The notes under the pieces are model-generated. The model saw only the letters and a list, made by a program, of their open reading frames with translations. It searched no databases and was not told where the DNA came from. A program made the translations under genes and the position numbers. DNA of 46,768 bases from Bacillota bacterium (GTDB lineage Bacteria > Bacillota > Sulfobacillia > Sulfobacillales > Sulfobacillaceae), in the NCBI GenBank assembly GCA_021797675.1, contig JAJZZH010000055.1, positions 1 to 46,768 of the forward strand, read 5' to 3'. How positions within the stretch are numbered: the first letter of the stretch is position 1; each line of letters starts with the position of its first letter. Below are positions 8,195 through 15,841 of this stretch, one piece after another.

Positions 8195-9592
8195 CTAGGG
8201 TCGGACCGTTGCGTCCCGGCGCGTGCGTTCGCACGCCGCGTCGTACCATGCGCGATTCGGGTTGTGTTTCCAGTTTTCCCAGCTCATCCCCGCCTCGCGC
8301 AAGATCTGGTCCATACGGCGAACAAACGGCAGGCCGTTCTGAACGATGGGCAGCATGGGATCCTGATCGCCCCATCGCGCCACCCATGCCCGGAGTTCCT
8401 GGGCAAACTGCTCCGCGAGCCCCGGTTCGGCCTCGACAAGATTCTGGGTCTCACCGGGATCGTCGCTGACCCGGTACAGTTCACGCGGTGGCCGTTCATA
8501 GACCCCAGAATCCAGCGTCTCAATATATTTGTACGACGCGGTCCGAATCCCGCGCGCCGCCTGCCACGCGCATTCGCTCAGGTGTACGCGATCGCGTGGC
8601 CAGGGGCCATCTCCAGACAAGAGTGGCCAAAGCGACATCCCGTCGATGGGCTCCGCCGCAGAAATTCCCAAGGCTTCATAAATCGTCGGCACCACGTCAA
8701 TTTGCTGAACGAATTCAGAAACCGTCCGGCCGGCTGGCATCTTGGCCGGCCAGCGCATAATCAGGGGAATGTGCACGGTCGGTTCGTAAAGCCCACAGTG
8801 GTCCCAAAAGATATCATGTTCGGTCAGGCTTTCGCCGTGGTCGGCGATCAGGATCAGCCACGTATCTTGCCAAATCCCCAATTCCGCCAAGGTTTGGTCC
8901 AGGCGTTGCAACTGGTCGTCAAGATAGCGAACTTCCCCGTCATAACGAGCGCTCAGGTATTCGGGATCGGTCACCGGGCCCAGTAAGTCATAATGGTGGC
9001 GCTTGAAAAACGGATAGGCCAGATGGTTGTATGCTCGCTCCATGTCGTGGCGGGCAGGGTCGAATGGGTCTCGACCCGGCGGGTAAAACGGCTCATAGTA
9101 TCCCGGGGGCGGGAGATAGGGGCTGTGCGGGTCCCAATAGTGCACGAACAAGAAGAACGGCGTTCGATAGTGCTGCCGAAGCCAGTCCACGGCTTCTTGG
9201 GTCACGTCGGCACCATCGATCCATCGCTGCTGCGACACCATGTTGACATAGTAACGAAAACCCCGAGCGAACCAGGTTTTGAGCTGATAAAGATTGTCGA
9301 TCGCGGCGGTCGTCAGTCCGGCTCGGCGCAACGCCTCCGGAAGCCACGTTACCGTTTCCGGCAAGGCCGGATAGGGATGGCCGTGGGACACGATCCCGGT
9401 GGCGGCTCCCCAGCGGCCGCAAAACAGGCCAGTATGCGCCACTTCGGTAGGAATATCCGACACATAGGCCTCAGCGAACCGCACCCCTTGGCGGGCAATG
9501 GTGTCTAGATAGGGCGTGGTAGGCTTGTCGTAGCCATAGCACGTCAGGCGGTCTCTACGCAGCGTGTCCAAGGACACGACCACAATGTTCAA
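8195..9592 (-). CDS. Alkaline-phosphatase-superfamily hydrolase annotated as sulfatase, without the formylglycine Cys/Ser
   Basis: Metal-dependent hydrolase of the sulfatase/AlkP superfamily, 465 residues. Metal ligands are visible at D9 (SLDTLR), D251-H252 (IADHGES) and H265 (DHCGLYE), with the conserved block HYWDPHSPYLPP at 151-162. Where sulfatases carry C/S-x-P-x-R, this protein reads T-E-V-A-H with Thr49 at the nucleophile position, so it cannot form formylglycine. Phosphodiesterases and phosphoglycerol transferases of the superfamily use Thr. I chose TTG at 9592 (GGGAG, 8 nt spacing), because the upstream extension is not family-like. No signal peptide is seen, so the protein is probably cytoplasmic. 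A phospho-sugar or phosphodiester substrate is as likely as a sulfate ester. Confidence 0.88.
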   Translation of the reverse strand: MNIVVVSLDTLRRDRLTCYGYDKPTTPYLDTIARQGVRFAEAYVSDIPTEVAHTGLFCGRWGAATGIVSHGHPYPALPETVTWLPEALRRAGLTTAAIDNLYQLKTWFARGFRYYVNMVSQQRWIDGADVTQEAVDWLRQHYRTPFFLFVHYWDPHSPYLPPPGYYEPFYPPGRDPFDPARHDMERAYNHLAYPFFKRHHYDLLGPVTDPEYLSARYDGEVRYLDDQLQRLDQTLAELGIWQDTWLILIADHGESLTEHDIFWDHCGLYEPTVHIPLIMRWPAKMPAGRTVSEFVQQIDVVPTIYEALGISAAEPIDGMSLWPLLSGDGPWPRDRVHLSECAWQAARGIRTASYKYIETLDSGVYERPPRELYRVSDDPGETQNLVEAEPGLAEQFAQELRAWVARWGDQDPMLPIVQNGLPFVRRMDQILREAGMSWENWKHNPNRAWYDAACERTRRDATVRP

Positions 9593-9927
9593 CGTCGGGG
9601 CTCCCTTCCGCCTCGAATCCTCAGTGCCCAATTGGGCCGTCGTCGTCCTTAGGGCCGACGGCATCAGGCGGGCATCCCGCGATGTATGCCGACCCATCGC
9701 ATCTCCGAGACGTCACGTTCTACCAGTACCGTTACAATGACCGCGTACGGGGCGGGCGGCCATGGGCATTGGGTTGGGGTGCAGCGAGTCCTGAACCAGA
9801 CGTTAACGTGACGATATGCGTCACTTCGCGGTCCCGATGGGGGACGCGAACCGGTTCGCGGCTCGGCGATCCCCCGGAATTCGGGGCCGGCCGGTAGGCG
9901 TCGCGGGTGCCCCCGCGACGTGGTTTG
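9593..9927. other. Intergenic region between AraC-type gene and sulfatase-like gene
   Basis: 335 bases, both flanking genes on the minus strand. It holds a GC-rich hairpin just after the AraC-type stop (9899-9920) and a near-palindrome GTGACG-ATAT-GCGTCAC (9809-9825 by count, approximate), a possible regulator site for the sulfatase-like gene. No gene with an RBS is seen. Confidence 0.5.
9899..9920 (-). terminator. Hairpin after AraC-type regulator gene
   Basis: Perfect 9-bp stem CGTCGCGGG / CCCGCGACG with a TGCC loop, beginning 8 nt past the stop of the AraC-type gene. There is no U-tract, so it may act as an RNA 3'-end stabiliser rather than a classical intrinsic terminator. Confidence 0.45.
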
Positions 9928-10884
9928 TCAGGTGGGGAATTCATGGTGCTCCATCCCGCCTCCCCGCCGTCGGGGTTCCCAGGACTCCCGGCGTTCTTGT
10001 CGGCGATACTGCCCTGGCGGCACGCCAACCTGTCGATGGAACAACCGGCTGAAGAACGCCGGATCTTCATACCCGACCTTCTCCGCAATGGTGCCTACGG
10101 TATCCCCGGTCTCTTCAAGCAGACGGCGTGCGCGGGCGATCCGCACGTTGTGCAGATGGTCGATAACGCTCATCCCGGTCTCTCGGCGCACAATTCGCTC
10201 CATGTGCCGACGGCTCAGATGAAAGCGGGCCGCCAGTGCGTCCAGACTCGTTTTTTGCGCTGCGTGCAGTTCCAGATAGCCACATATCCGCCGCACCATC
10301 TCCGTGGTTGGGGAAGGCACCGCGCGCTCTTCGGCGCGCGGTTGGCGGCCGTATTCACTCGAGGCGAGCAGCAGCAATTCCATGAGTTGCAGGCGGAGGA
10401 GTTCGGCCGCTGCTTGACCCGTCTGCGCAAAGCCGCTCCATTCTCCCAGCATTTGCCGGAGCAGCGCGCGGACGTACTCCCGGGTCGGACCACTGAGATT
10501 GACCACCCGTCGAAAGCGTTCGGCGGGGTGCAAAAAGGGATGGATATAGAGGTAGTCGAGACCGTCCATGGGCACCATGGTTCGCACCAGGGGTTCGGGC
10601 AAGATATCGGGGAGAAACAAGCAATTGACGATGGCCACCCATTCCCCGTCAGGAAAATCAAAGGTGTGGGCCTCTCCAGGATTAATGAGGAAGATATCCC
10701 CGGAACTTAGCCAGTAGCGAGCGTCCTCAAAGACATGATATCCCTCCCCAGCCTCCACAAAGACCATCTCAATAAACTCATGACTGTGCCACGATGGCGC
10801 GTGCAAACGGTCATGGCGTTCTGACCGAATGGCAAAGGGAAAGTCATCAGCCAAGTATCGTGCAGAGGAAAGCTCGGGAATCAT
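9928..10884 (-). CDS. AraC family transcriptional regulator with cupin sensor domain
   Basis: Ligand-responsive transcription factor of 318 residues. The N-terminal cupin domain (about 15-110) contains WHSHEFIEMVFVEAGEG and FLINPGEAHTF, typical sugar-sensing jelly-roll motifs. The C-terminal double helix-turn-helix domain spans about 195-297, with LDALAARFHLSRRHMERI (first HTH) and IAEKVGYEDPAFFSRLFHR (second HTH, the AraC signature). Its ATG overlaps the stop of the upstream sulfatase-like gene (ATGA), so it is made together with the operon it probably controls. Two direct repeats 21 bp apart at 14222-14253 are its likely operator. The C-terminal tail after the HTH is Arg-rich and adds about 20 residues. 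Confidence 0.93.
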   Translation of the reverse strand: MIPELSSARYLADDFPFAIRSERHDRLHAPSWHSHEFIEMVFVEAGEGYHVFEDARYWLSSGDIFLINPGEAHTFDFPDGEWVAIVNCLFLPDILPEPLVRTMVPMDGLDYLYIHPFLHPAERFRRVVNLSGPTREYVRALLRQMLGEWSGFAQTGQAAAELLRLQLMELLLLASSEYGRQPRAEERAVPSPTTEMVRRICGYLELHAAQKTSLDALAARFHLSRRHMERIVRRETGMSVIDHLHNVRIARARRLLEETGDTVGTIAEKVGYEDPAFFSRLFHRQVGVPPGQYRRQERRESWEPRRRGGGMEHHEFPT

Positions 10885-12284
10885 GACGATTCCTCCTTGG
10901 CCCGATCTTGCAGCTGCCGGGCAGCTTGAATCGACCCGATATGCAGCGTACGATATGCCTCTTCGCTGCTGACAAACGGGCCTCGGTCGAGGCCGTGCCA
11001 GGCGAGCGTGGTGAGCATCGGGTTGGGGCGACCGGTTTCTTCCACCCGGCGGGCGATGTGGGCCTCCATGCGGTCGGTCAGCCTGTTCACCACGTCTGCA
11101 CGTGAATCGGCCAGATTGGTCGATTCACCCGGATCAGCCACGAGGTCATAGAGCTCTACCGCGGGTTTAAAGTGAAAGTCGGGTTCCAGAGCGCGGATCA
11201 GCTTCCATTCCGGTGTCCGCCAGCCGTGCTTGCGCATCCAGGTGGCTTCGGTGAGATAGAATTCGCTCGGCGCCGACGCGCCAGCCTCCGCACCCTGCTG
11301 CCACTCCGCCGCCAAATTTCGCCCGTCAAACGGCATATTGGCCGTGATTCCCATCACCGTCAACAGCGTGGGCATCACATCCTTCGCTTCAGAATAACGA
11401 AGCGTACGAAATCCACGCGGAACCGCTTTCGGGTAGCGGAGAATCAGCGGAACCCGCAAGGTGGATTCGTAGAGTCCGTGATGATCGTAATAGCACTCAT
11501 GCTCCAAGAGCGATTCACCGTGGTCGGAGGTGACCCCGATCACGCTGTCCTCGTCCAGATGGTGGTGCCTTAAGGCCGTCATAAGGACGGCGATATTCAC
11601 GTCGAGATAGGCGATGGCACCGTCGTACTGGCTATTGATATATTCGGCGTCCGTTACCCCGGGGGGAAACCAAGAACGGAAAAAGTCGCCAAAAGGCGTG
11701 AAACCCAAGACGGGATCCAGCGAGTGATTGGCCGGGTCCCGCTCATTACCGTGATAAAAGAGACGGTCAAAGGGCGTGGGCGGCAAATATGGCGAATGCG
11801 GATCCATATGCCGCAGGAAGAGAAAAAACGGATCGGAATGCTGGGCCAGCTCATCCAAAAGGGGCACCACCACCCGGTTCAGCGCCTCGGCTTTGGGAGC
11901 CCGTCCGGTGACCGGGTCCGGGTGCCACGACTCGTAGGATACGTAGGTATCAAAGCCTCGAGCCGCTGGATTTTTGTCGAAGCCCACGCAAATGGTTCGG
12001 TAACCCTGCGTCTTGAGCACCTCGGCCAACGTGACGGCGCCTTCGGCTAAATCCCCGGCATGCCGTAGGGCCACCACTCCGGTGCCGAAACAGTCCTTTC
12101 CGGTCAGCATCGATGCATACCCCGGCGTGGTGGGAATACTGGGGCTGAAATGATTGACGAAGAGAGCGCCCTCTTTGGCCAAGCGATCCAGATGCGGCGA
12201 CGTACCCCGTCCATATCCATACGCACTGAGATGGTCCGCCCGGAGCGTATCAATCCCCAATAGGATAAGGTTGGGCGCACTCAT
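10881..12284 (-). CDS. Second alkaline-phosphatase-superfamily 'sulfatase' with Thr at the nucleophile position
   Basis: 467-residue AlkP-superfamily hydrolase, a distant paralogue of the product of 8195-9592. Metal ligands are D12 (GIDTLR), D254-H255 (TSDHGES) and H268 (DHHGLYE), with RHMDPHSPYLPPTPF at 158-172. The sulfatase signature C/S-x-P-x-R is T-T-P-G-Y here, with T52 at the modified-residue position and Tyr56 for the Arg; the ASMLTG segment that follows aligns well. It should therefore not be a formylglycine sulfatase. The ATG at 12284 overlaps the upstream stop (ATGA) and GGGGGGAG precedes it. The longer frame upstream is antisense noise. No signal peptide is visible. It sits in an AraC-controlled operon with an isomerase and a dehydrogenase. 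Confidence 0.9.
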   Translation of the reverse strand: MSAPNLILLGIDTLRADHLSAYGYGRGTSPHLDRLAKEGALFVNHFSPSIPTTPGYASMLTGKDCFGTGVVALRHAGDLAEGAVTLAEVLKTQGYRTICVGFDKNPAARGFDTYVSYESWHPDPVTGRAPKAEALNRVVVPLLDELAQHSDPFFLFLRHMDPHSPYLPPTPFDRLFYHGNERDPANHSLDPVLGFTPFGDFFRSWFPPGVTDAEYINSQYDGAIAYLDVNIAVLMTALRHHHLDEDSVIGVTSDHGESLLEHECYYDHHGLYESTLRVPLILRYPKAVPRGFRTLRYSEAKDVMPTLLTVMGITANMPFDGRNLAAEWQQGAEAGASAPSEFYLTEATWMRKHGWRTPEWKLIRALEPDFHFKPAVELYDLVADPGESTNLADSRADVVNRLTDRMEAHIARRVEETGRPNPMLTTLAWHGLDRGPFVSSEEAYRTLHIGSIQAARQLQDRAKEESS

Positions 12285-13087
12285 GACGCCGCTCCCCCCG
12301 TCTGCCGCAGCAGCGCCCGGAGATAGCCGCGGTTTTCCGCAGCCAGCATGCCAAGGGTGGTGAGGGACTCGTCCCGGACGCCAATCACCTCTAGGGTGAG
12401 CGCACCCTGGTACCCGCCGGCCACCAAGGTGGAGCAAAACTTCTTCAGGTCGATGTCTCCGCGACCACAGATCTGCTCGGTGACAGGACCCGGCCCTTTC
12501 GCATCCCGCTTGCAATCGCGGATATGCACATGGTGGATGCGTCCCATCACCGCCGCGGCCGCGTCGGCCGGGTCTTCGCCGGACCGGAAGAGATGGCTCG
12601 GGTCCAGATCTACCCCGAAATGCGGCGACGACACCTGGGACAGCACCTCGATCGTCGTCGGAGTATTGTACATGGACTGGCCGATATGAGCCTTGACCGC
12701 CAAGTTAACCCCCGCGGCATCGGCCATCTCGGCCAGCCTCTGCAGGCGGTCCAGCATTTGACGCCATTGCTCGGTATCGTCCGATTTGCCTCCCGGCCCA
12801 ATGGTCACCGTCGGAATGCCCAACGCCTGAGCCGCTTCCAACGCTTGTTGCACGCGCGTCGGATCGGGCGACCCAACCTCCATCGCGACCCAGACTAGCC
12901 CCGACTCCGCAACCAGCGTCCGATACGGGGTGACCTGCTCCCGCCACCGCGACAGGTCGAGGTGCTCACACATCCCTTGGATGGCAGCAATCTCAATGCC
13001 ATCATACCCGGCCGCGGCAATGGTGCGGACCGCGGTGGGAAAATCGGCACCCCGCAACAGGACGGAATTGACCGCAACGTTAATCAT
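12281..13087 (-). CDS. Sugar phosphate isomerase/epimerase-like TIM barrel (xylose isomerase-like, AP endonuclease 2 fold)
   Basis: 268-residue TIM barrel expected to isomerise or epimerise a sugar or keto-sugar at a divalent metal. Visible are AGYDGIEIAAIQG (26-38), a metal-site-like D160-L-D-P-S-H165, HVHIRDC (186-192) and the C-terminal Glu E233 (LTLEVIG). Where many members have E-N-H for a metal-binding Glu, this one has V-K-A-H (K132, H134), a variant metal site. It overlaps the upstream dehydrogenase gene by 8 nt and the downstream sulfatase-like gene by 4 nt, so the three are one translational unit. The substrate is unknown. Confidence 0.88.
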   Translation of the reverse strand: MINVAVNSVLLRGADFPTAVRTIAAAGYDGIEIAAIQGMCEHLDLSRWREQVTPYRTLVAESGLVWVAMEVGSPDPTRVQQALEAAQALGIPTVTIGPGGKSDDTEQWRQMLDRLQRLAEMADAAGVNLAVKAHIGQSMYNTPTTIEVLSQVSSPHFGVDLDPSHLFRSGEDPADAAAAVMGRIHHVHIRDCKRDAKGPGPVTEQICGRGDIDLKKFCSTLVAGGYQGALTLEVIGVRDESLTTLGMLAAENRGYLRALLRQTGGAAS

Positions 13088-14117
13088 GGTGCGCCTCCTT
13101 AGCCGAGTCCGGTTCGTTGAGGGTGACGACGGAACCCGTCTCCCAGGAACGAATGGCCGCTTCGATCACCTCTTGCGCCTTGAGGGCGTCGAGCCCGGAC
13201 CCATCGATGGCATCGTAGGGCGTCCCCGCCAGGAGTTGGTCGACAAACGTGCCTATCCGACTGTCGAAGGTCTCCCCAAAGGATCGCATACCGCCTAAAT
13301 AGCGATAGGATTCGACCTCGATGCTGCGTCGAGGATAATAGGTGAGCGCTTCACAAGCGTCCTCAAGGACAAACCGCCCGGCCGAACCGACGACTTCCAA
13401 CTGCTCCAAGCCGTAACTCGCCCCCGCGTCATAACTGCCGACCAAATGCCCAATCGCTCCCGACTGAAATTGCAGCAGCACCTGAGTATTGGACCAGATC
13501 GTGCGGTTGGCACCTTTAACCATAAAGGCCGCCACCCGGGCGATCTCCCCGCCGAAATATCGCAGGACGTCTATCGAATGCGGATGCAGGGCGCGGAGAT
13601 GGAACCACGGCGACGACTCGACCGGATTGTTAATCCACATCCGCATGTTCAGCATGTGCAGCGTGCCCAGCCGGCCCTGTTCGACCCACTCCTTGGCCCG
13701 ATAAGCCGCGGGTGTAAAGCGATGGTTTAGGTTGATCGCGTAGGGAATATGCCGGTTTTCCGCATACGCTACCATCTCCCGCCCTTCTTCCAGACGGTTG
13801 GAAATCGGTTTCTCGCCCAGCACCGCGATCCCCGCTCGTAACAGCGCCATGGTGGGCGCATAATGCTCGCCGCCGTTTTCCTCCCCCTTGGTGGCCACGC
13901 TGGCCGCATCGAGCCGCAGATTGGCGGCCAGCAGCGCGTCCACGCTCGCAAAGGCCTGAGCCCCCACTTCTTTGGCCAGCGCCTCCGCCTTCTCCGGAAT
14001 GATGTCCGCGATGGCTACCAGATCAACCCGAGGGTGGCGCTGGTAGACGAGGGCATGGGTCCGGCCAATGTGGCCAGCGCCCACCACGGCAACGCGGAGC
14101 GATTTCTCTTGGGTCAT
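13080..14117 (-). CDS. Gfo/Idh/MocA family oxidoreductase
   Basis: NAD(P)-dependent sugar or polyol oxidoreductase, 345 residues, first gene of the AraC-type operon. The Rossmann loop VVGAGHIGRTHA is at 11-22, GEKPIS (101-106) is the family motif, and RALHPHSIDVLRYFGG in the C-terminal domain carries the conserved His and Asp pair. The ATG has an AGGGGGAAC-type purine stretch just upstream. Together with the isomerase it encodes the enzymes next to the two AlkP hydrolases, so oxidation of the sugar released by them is a reasonable guess. It is only distantly similar to the dehydrogenase at 2327-3355. Confidence 0.92.
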   Translation of the reverse strand: MTQEKSLRVAVVGAGHIGRTHALVYQRHPRVDLVAIADIIPEKAEALAKEVGAQAFASVDALLAANLRLDAASVATKGEENGGEHYAPTMALLRAGIAVLGEKPISNRLEEGREMVAYAENRHIPYAINLNHRFTPAAYRAKEWVEQGRLGTLHMLNMRMWINNPVESSPWFHLRALHPHSIDVLRYFGGEIARVAAFMVKGANRTIWSNTQVLLQFQSGAIGHLVGSYDAGASYGLEQLEVVGSAGRFVLEDACEALTYYPRRSIEVESYRYLGGMRSFGETFDSRIGTFVDQLLAGTPYDAIDGSGLDALKAQEVIEAAIRSWETGSVVTLNEPDSAKEAHHD

Positions 14118-14221
14118 GTCGTTCCCCCTCTCTGATGGCTCGCGAATTGCCCGAGTATTGGCGATGATTCCCGAGACTTCGCAATTTACGATAATGTGTG
14201 GTGAGATTTTTCGCCATAGGG

Positions 14222-14253
14222 GATTGCGCCAAAAGTATGGCCGATTGCGCCAA
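14222..14253 (-). promoter_or_regulatory. Direct repeats, candidate AraC-type operator
   Basis: GATTGCGCCAA occurs at 14222-14232 and again at 14243-14253, start to start 21 bp, that is two helical turns on one DNA face. This matches how AraC-family dimers bind tandem half-sites. The repeats lie about 105-135 bp upstream of the first gene of the minus-strand operon ending in the araC-type gene. Between them and the gene, minus-strand ACATTATCG (about 14190) could be part of the -10 region. Confidence 0.55.
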
Positions 14254-14295
14254 GGTATCTGCCTGCGAGTGCCTATACGATGACGTATCCGCTGG

Positions 14296-15183
14296 CTACC
14301 GACGCCAAGCCGAGAGATCCTTGGACAACAACGCCTCGAGCCGCTCGATGTCTTCTGCGTAAGCCGCCAACAGACGCCGTCGCGTGTCGGAGCACATCAC
14401 CGGGTGGTCTAAGGTCATGCCCAGCACGCGCTCACGGAGCGCGTCCCGCCATGGCTCCGGTACCAGACGTTTTAGCCACGGCGTAAACGCGTACCCCCAA
14501 GTCAACGCCTGCCGCACGCCCGGAACTTTCGGCCGTCCCGACTGGTTGTAGCGCACGGCGACGTTCACCGGGTAGGCGGCGTCCACGCCCAAAAACTCGA
14601 ACAGCCTGCTCAGCACTCCGCGCGGCTGCTGCACGAACTCCTCGTACCAGACGACGTAAACCCGCTCGCGCCCGAAGTGCTCGAGATACGCGCGCACGCG
14701 TTCGGCGTAGCGTCCCATTTCGAAGTAATGCCACATGGGCTCATAGCCCGCACGCTTGCGTTCATCTTCCTGAGCCAGCCCTTCTTCGAAGCTCAGCCGT
14801 TCTCGCGCATCCCGCAGCTGGTGCAGATAAGCGCTGTACGCCCGGTCTACGGGGTGGCGCAGCAAGATCACGATTTTGGCGTCCGGTACCGCCTTTGCGA
14901 TCGCGCCGGCGGCCGGATAATAGAGATAGAGGACCGAACATTCCCCGACGGCTTTCCCCTCAGCGCCGGCGAACAGCGCTTCATAGTCATCCCGGTCGCG
15001 AATGAACAGGCGATTGGCGCGTTCGTCGCCGGGCCCTTGAAAGGCTGACGGAAGGTGTTCGGCCACAAAAAACGAGGCCTCTTTATGCGGGCTCATATAG
15101 ATTTGCGGATGCTGGCCAAGGTAGTGCGTGAGGGAGGTGGTGCCGGATCGCGCGGCGCCCACGATATAAAAGTTCGGCAACAT
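14296..15183 (-). CDS. PAPS-dependent sulfotransferase
   Basis: 295-residue sulfotransferase of the heparan-sulfate/NodH-like type, transferring sulfate from PAPS to a hydroxyl or amine of a carbohydrate or lipid. The 5'-phosphosulfate loop GAARSGTTS is at residues 9-17, and the 3'-phosphate motif LRHPVDRAYSAY (108-119) has R109 and S117. A further conserved block, YEEFVQQPRGVLSRLFEFLG, is in the C-terminal half. The ATG has AGGGAG 11 nt upstream. There is no signal or membrane segment, so it is cytosolic, where PAPS is made. It precedes the AraC-type operon on the same strand by about 180 nt. A sulfotransferase next to proteins of the sulfatase fold suggests an acidic-sugar theme, though those two proteins lack the sulfatase nucleophile. 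Confidence 0.9.
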   Translation of the reverse strand: MLPNFYIVGAARSGTTSLTHYLGQHPQIYMSPHKEASFFVAEHLPSAFQGPGDERANRLFIRDRDDYEALFAGAEGKAVGECSVLYLYYPAAGAIAKAVPDAKIVILLRHPVDRAYSAYLHQLRDARERLSFEEGLAQEDERKRAGYEPMWHYFEMGRYAERVRAYLEHFGRERVYVVWYEEFVQQPRGVLSRLFEFLGVDAAYPVNVAVRYNQSGRPKVPGVRQALTWGYAFTPWLKRLVPEPWRDALRERVLGMTLDHPVMCSDTRRRLLAAYAEDIERLEALLSKDLSAWRR

Positions 15184-15841
15184 TGCTTAACACACTCCCT
15201 GACACGGGGTACCGTATCGGTCTATGTCCTAATCCTAGCCCATTTCGGTTCGATGGCAACCACGAAGGCATTTGCGGACCCGTGCGAATCGGGGTCCTAC
15301 GAGGGAGGCCCCCTCGATCGGACGCCGACGACTGCTGGGAGGAAACGCTCTTCGCGATACCCCACATCATCCGTCTCCCTGGGAACCCGTCACCACGACA
15401 CATGCTGCTCCGCGGTGCACATGCGCTCCCCAGCGCTCAGACGGCGACCGGATGGATCCCCCTCACCGAACCTGCCGGGCCAAGGCCAAGACATCTCCCG
15501 GTGAATCCAGGAAAGCGTTCTTACGGCGGATTAGCTTCGGGATGTTCCCACGTCCGAAACAATCACCACCTTGCCCCGTTCGTCGATTCGGCCACGGATC
15601 TCCTCAATTCACTTCGTAATTTCAAAACGAATGGATGTCACCCTTGGGGACTGGGGGTTGACCCCGACGATGGCAGAAGACATCGTGCACAAAGGGACCG
15701 CGATAGTCGGAGGACGTCGCGGTCCCTTTCCGGCGACCAGCAAGGCAAACTAGACCATGAGTCCGGCGTGTGGCCGTACCGTGCCATTCTTCGGGTCCAA
15801 TCGGTCAGCGAACTACCACCCGTGGAGATATTGCTGCAATT
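15184..15841. other. Gap with no intact gene
   Basis: About 660 bases between the sulfotransferase and the sugar importer. Plus-strand frames here lack RBS and family features. On the minus strand a peptide-like stretch (RGRIDERGKVVIVSDVGTS, about 15550-15610) is interrupted by stops and may be the tail of a lost gene. The only clear structure is the hairpin at 15691-15729. Confidence 0.5.
15691..15729. terminator. Bidirectional terminator-like hairpin
   Basis: Perfect 13-bp inverted repeat AAAGGGACCGCGA / TCGCGGTCCCTTT with a 13-nt loop. It sits downstream of the sugar importer operon (which runs leftward and ends at 15842), giving a plausible transcription stop for it. U-tracts are only three long. 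Confidence 0.6.

Noticed and set aside
7646-8986. 446-residue plus-strand open frame
   Set aside because: It runs antisense to the clearly recognisable sulfatase-like gene, has no RBS, and its protein shows no family features. It is a GC-rich shadow frame.
9907-10710. 267-residue plus-strand open frame
   Set aside because: Antisense to the AraC-type gene, whose cupin and double HTH motifs are unambiguous.
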